From Brachionus koreanus (lineage: Eukaryota > Rotifera > Eurotatoria > Ploima > Brachionidae): a DNA stretch of 29,866 nucleotides. Within the stretch, counting starts at the first letter, position 1; each line of letters begins with the position of its first letter. Positions 26,463 to 29,866 of this stretch are shown piece after piece. Location of the stretch: contig PJRA01000263.1 in NCBI GenBank assembly GCA_016987375.1, positions 2,673,615-2,703,480 of the forward strand, in the 5' to 3' direction. A program made the position numbers and the translations under genes. Under the pieces are notes generated by a model. The model did not search any database. It was not told where the DNA came from and saw only the letters and a program-made list of their open reading frames with translations.

Positions 26463-27656
26463 AACTTGACCGTAGAATATTAACTATTATTATTATATTA
26501 TTATTAAAGTCTGGGAAAGAAAAAAATAAATTAAATCCGCTAAAAAATTGACAGAATGATAGTAGTACTAGAAAAATTTTTTTAAATATATTTAAAATTT
26601 AAATTTTTTGTTTAATTTTTTTATATAATAACTAATTTAATAATTTCTAAAAAATCGTTAAATTGGAATTGCTAAAGAAAAAATATTTTAGCAAATTAAA
26701 CTATTCATTTCGATATAAATTTGTCGAACTAATAATCGATCAAAAACTGGTCGATTATTTAATTGATTATCGATAATCGATTGTCAACACTAAATCTTAA
26801 TTAAGGTTTAATTTTTTGCTTTTTTACATGAGATAAATTATTTTAGGTAATTTTAAGTATGCTACATTATCTTTCTAAATAAATTTTATTTTATAAAAAT
26901 TTAGATTTTTCAAAAAAAAAAATATTTTTGTTCAATGAGTATATGAATTCCACAGCGATTTTTAATTTTTCAAAATTAAATATTTTTTATTATTTTAATC
27001 TTTTTAAAATATCTTCGAATTTATATTAATCAACTTTTGTCAAATGGACAAAGGCTAATTTCATGTGTTTGTTTTTTAAGATTTAAATAGAAAATTTTCA
27101 ATTTTTTTTTGTAATTTAGTTATTTACCTTGGGAATTCATCCATCTAGGAGAATTCTTCTAGTCGTAATTTAATATAATAGATGTCTATTTTATTTACTT
27201 AGTTAAAATTAATAAATTTTTTCACTTAAAGAAATCTGATTACCAAAGTGTAATTTACCTTAGGTAAATGAAAAAAATTCAATTATCTAAGATTTTTTTA
27301 TATTATATTTTTGAGCCTCAACTAATTTTTCCTGACGTCAATTTATTTTCCTTAAAAAAAAAATATTTTTTATACTTCTTAATTATGTTCAAATTAATCT
27401 TGGGTATTCCGAATTTAATAAATATCATAACGTTATGCTAATTAATCATACTTTATTTTCAATTTTTTGAACTAAGAAAATAAAAATTTTCTAAAAATTT
27501 AAAAAAAATGAAAATTCACAGAAAAATCTAAATAATGTGATAAAATTTCAAGACAGTTTTTTATACATTTTTTTTAATTTTGCAAAATCTTTTTTCTATT
27601 TTAAAAATTTTAAAGTAATTTAATGAGAAATTTTTTTTGAAAAATATATTTGGAAG
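26463..27656. other. AT-rich non-coding DNA upstream of YAP
   Basis: No coding signal was found, including for a TEAD-binding 5' exon of YAP. Inverted repeats occur at 26731-26739/26751-26759 (AATAATCGA with TCGATTATT) and a 14-bp palindrome GATTATCGATAATC at 26765-26778. Confidence 0.45.
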
Positions 27657-29067
<1,411 letters not shown>

Positions 29068-29214
29068 GCAATCTAACTAATTAAAATTAAATTTGGTACA
29101 CTAATTGTAAACAAAAATATTAAACTGTTTAAATTTTAATTTATAATGAAATTTTGTTAAATTTTTATTAACAACTGTTTAAAATCTAATTTAAAAAAAA
29201 ATGGACTTAAATTT

Positions 29215-29220
29215 AATAAA
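29215..29220 (+). terminator. Candidate poly(A) signal for YAP
   Basis: AATAAA lies 148 bp after the YAP stop. Confidence 0.45.
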
Positions 29221-29234
29221 TCTTAATTAATTTA

Positions 29235-29690
29235 TTCCTTTTTTGCTCCTTGTGGAACATAGGGTCATTAAATTTAATTACCACTCAAGTCGATTTTTCA
29301 CCCTATCTATGTCAGCGTGAGCTATTTCGTGATTTTTGACCTCCATGTTAATTTAAGTCGTCCTTGATGTGTCCATTGAAGGGCTCTTTTTGGTATCTTT
29401 TTCTTTCGTTCTAAGTACATGTCCAGGCCACTATAATTTTTTATTCTCTATAGACTTCCTTTGTGGAAGGCTTTTTCTGTCAGATTCAAACGTTCTTGTT
29501 ACTTTTAATATAGTGTTATACAGCTTAAATTTTGTTTCCCTACAGGGGTTGGATGGTCACCATGCTGGTCGGAGTCTAGCAAAGACACTCTTAGCCTTAA
29601 CATATTTATTGTATATATTCTTTGTGTGTTCCCATCGCTGTACTGATGGTAGCTCCTAAGTATGTGATTTCACTTACATAAAACGCACTT
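29235..29690 (-). pseudogene. RTE-type LINE ORF 3' fragment
   Basis: Minus-strand motifs appear in the order seen at the end of RTE/BovB-like retrotransposon ORFs: ITYLGATISTAMGTHKEY, VKAKSVFARLRPAW, ETKFKLYNTILK, WPGHVLRTKEKDTKK, KRALQWTHQGRLKLTWRSK and TLCSTRS/LCSTRS-like ending near 29240. Frameshifts and stops interrupt it. It probably continues only as decayed sequence beyond 29690. Confidence 0.78.
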
Positions 29691-29866
29691 TGAAGTTCTC
29701 AGATTGTTCTATTAATTCATAATTATATTTGAGTTTTTTAGTTACCATTTTTTTTTTAGCTTAAAAGTAACGCAAAATCGTGTCTTTATTGAAGAATTAA
29801 GCAATTAATTTTATCCAAAATTTATTTCAAAAGATATATTTTATGTGGCTTTATGAATTTTGGAAC
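29691..29866. other. AT-rich window end
   Basis: No coding or repeat feature can be supported here, though the 5' part of the RTE fragment may extend into it. Confidence 0.4.

Overview
This is an AT-rich piece of animal nuclear genome. The genes have spliceosomal introns with GT-AG ends, AATAAA-type poly(A) signals and metazoan families (YAP/Yorkie, a TALE homeobox, TTC16, GANP/Xmas-2). Very low GC, several introns of about 45-65 bp beside a few multi-kilobase ones, and many decayed DNA transposons and LINEs suggest a small-genome spiralian. A monogonont rotifer such as Brachionus is my best guess. That is inference only; no ribosomal or mitochondrial marker is present.

Layout. (1) 1-1005: end of a dispersed repeat, then AT-rich non-coding DNA. 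(2) 1006-4236 (+): a secreted or surface leucine-rich-repeat protein in one exon. (3) About 4780-6240: a Tc1/mariner transposase relic split by an inserted Mutator-like element (4998-5912) with an 11-bp target-site duplication. (4) 6835-13398 (-): a GANP/Xmas-2 (SAC3 family, TREX-2 mRNA export) gene of two exons. Its 2.6-kb intron holds a dispersed repeat copy and a GC-rich foldback island. (5) 13618-13731 (-): a possible 37-residue secreted peptide. (6) 13955-15712 (+): a second, paralogous LRR protein. (7) 15834-21617 (+): a nine-exon TTC16-like TPR gene (674 aa). Two of its introns carry MITEs with TA target duplications, and one also carries a LINE relic. (8) 21727-22407 (-): a TALE homeobox gene, convergent with TTC16. 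(9) About 22450-27650: a transposon graveyard with hairpin/A-tail retro-tails, a dispersed repeat, and a hAT transposase relic interrupted by a MULE transposase relic. (10) 27657-29067 (+): a three-exon YAP/Yorkie co-activator with two WW domains and two LATS-type sites. (11) 29235-29690 (-): an RTE-type LINE 3' fragment.

The host genes do not form an operon or shared pathway. They cover mRNA export (Xmas-2), a likely ciliary TPR protein (TTC16), transcription (TALE), Hippo signalling (YAP) and cell-surface LRR proteins. The two LRR genes flank Xmas-2 and look like a local duplication. All exon joins were derived by hand from splice consensus, phase and family similarity; no search or transcript data were available.
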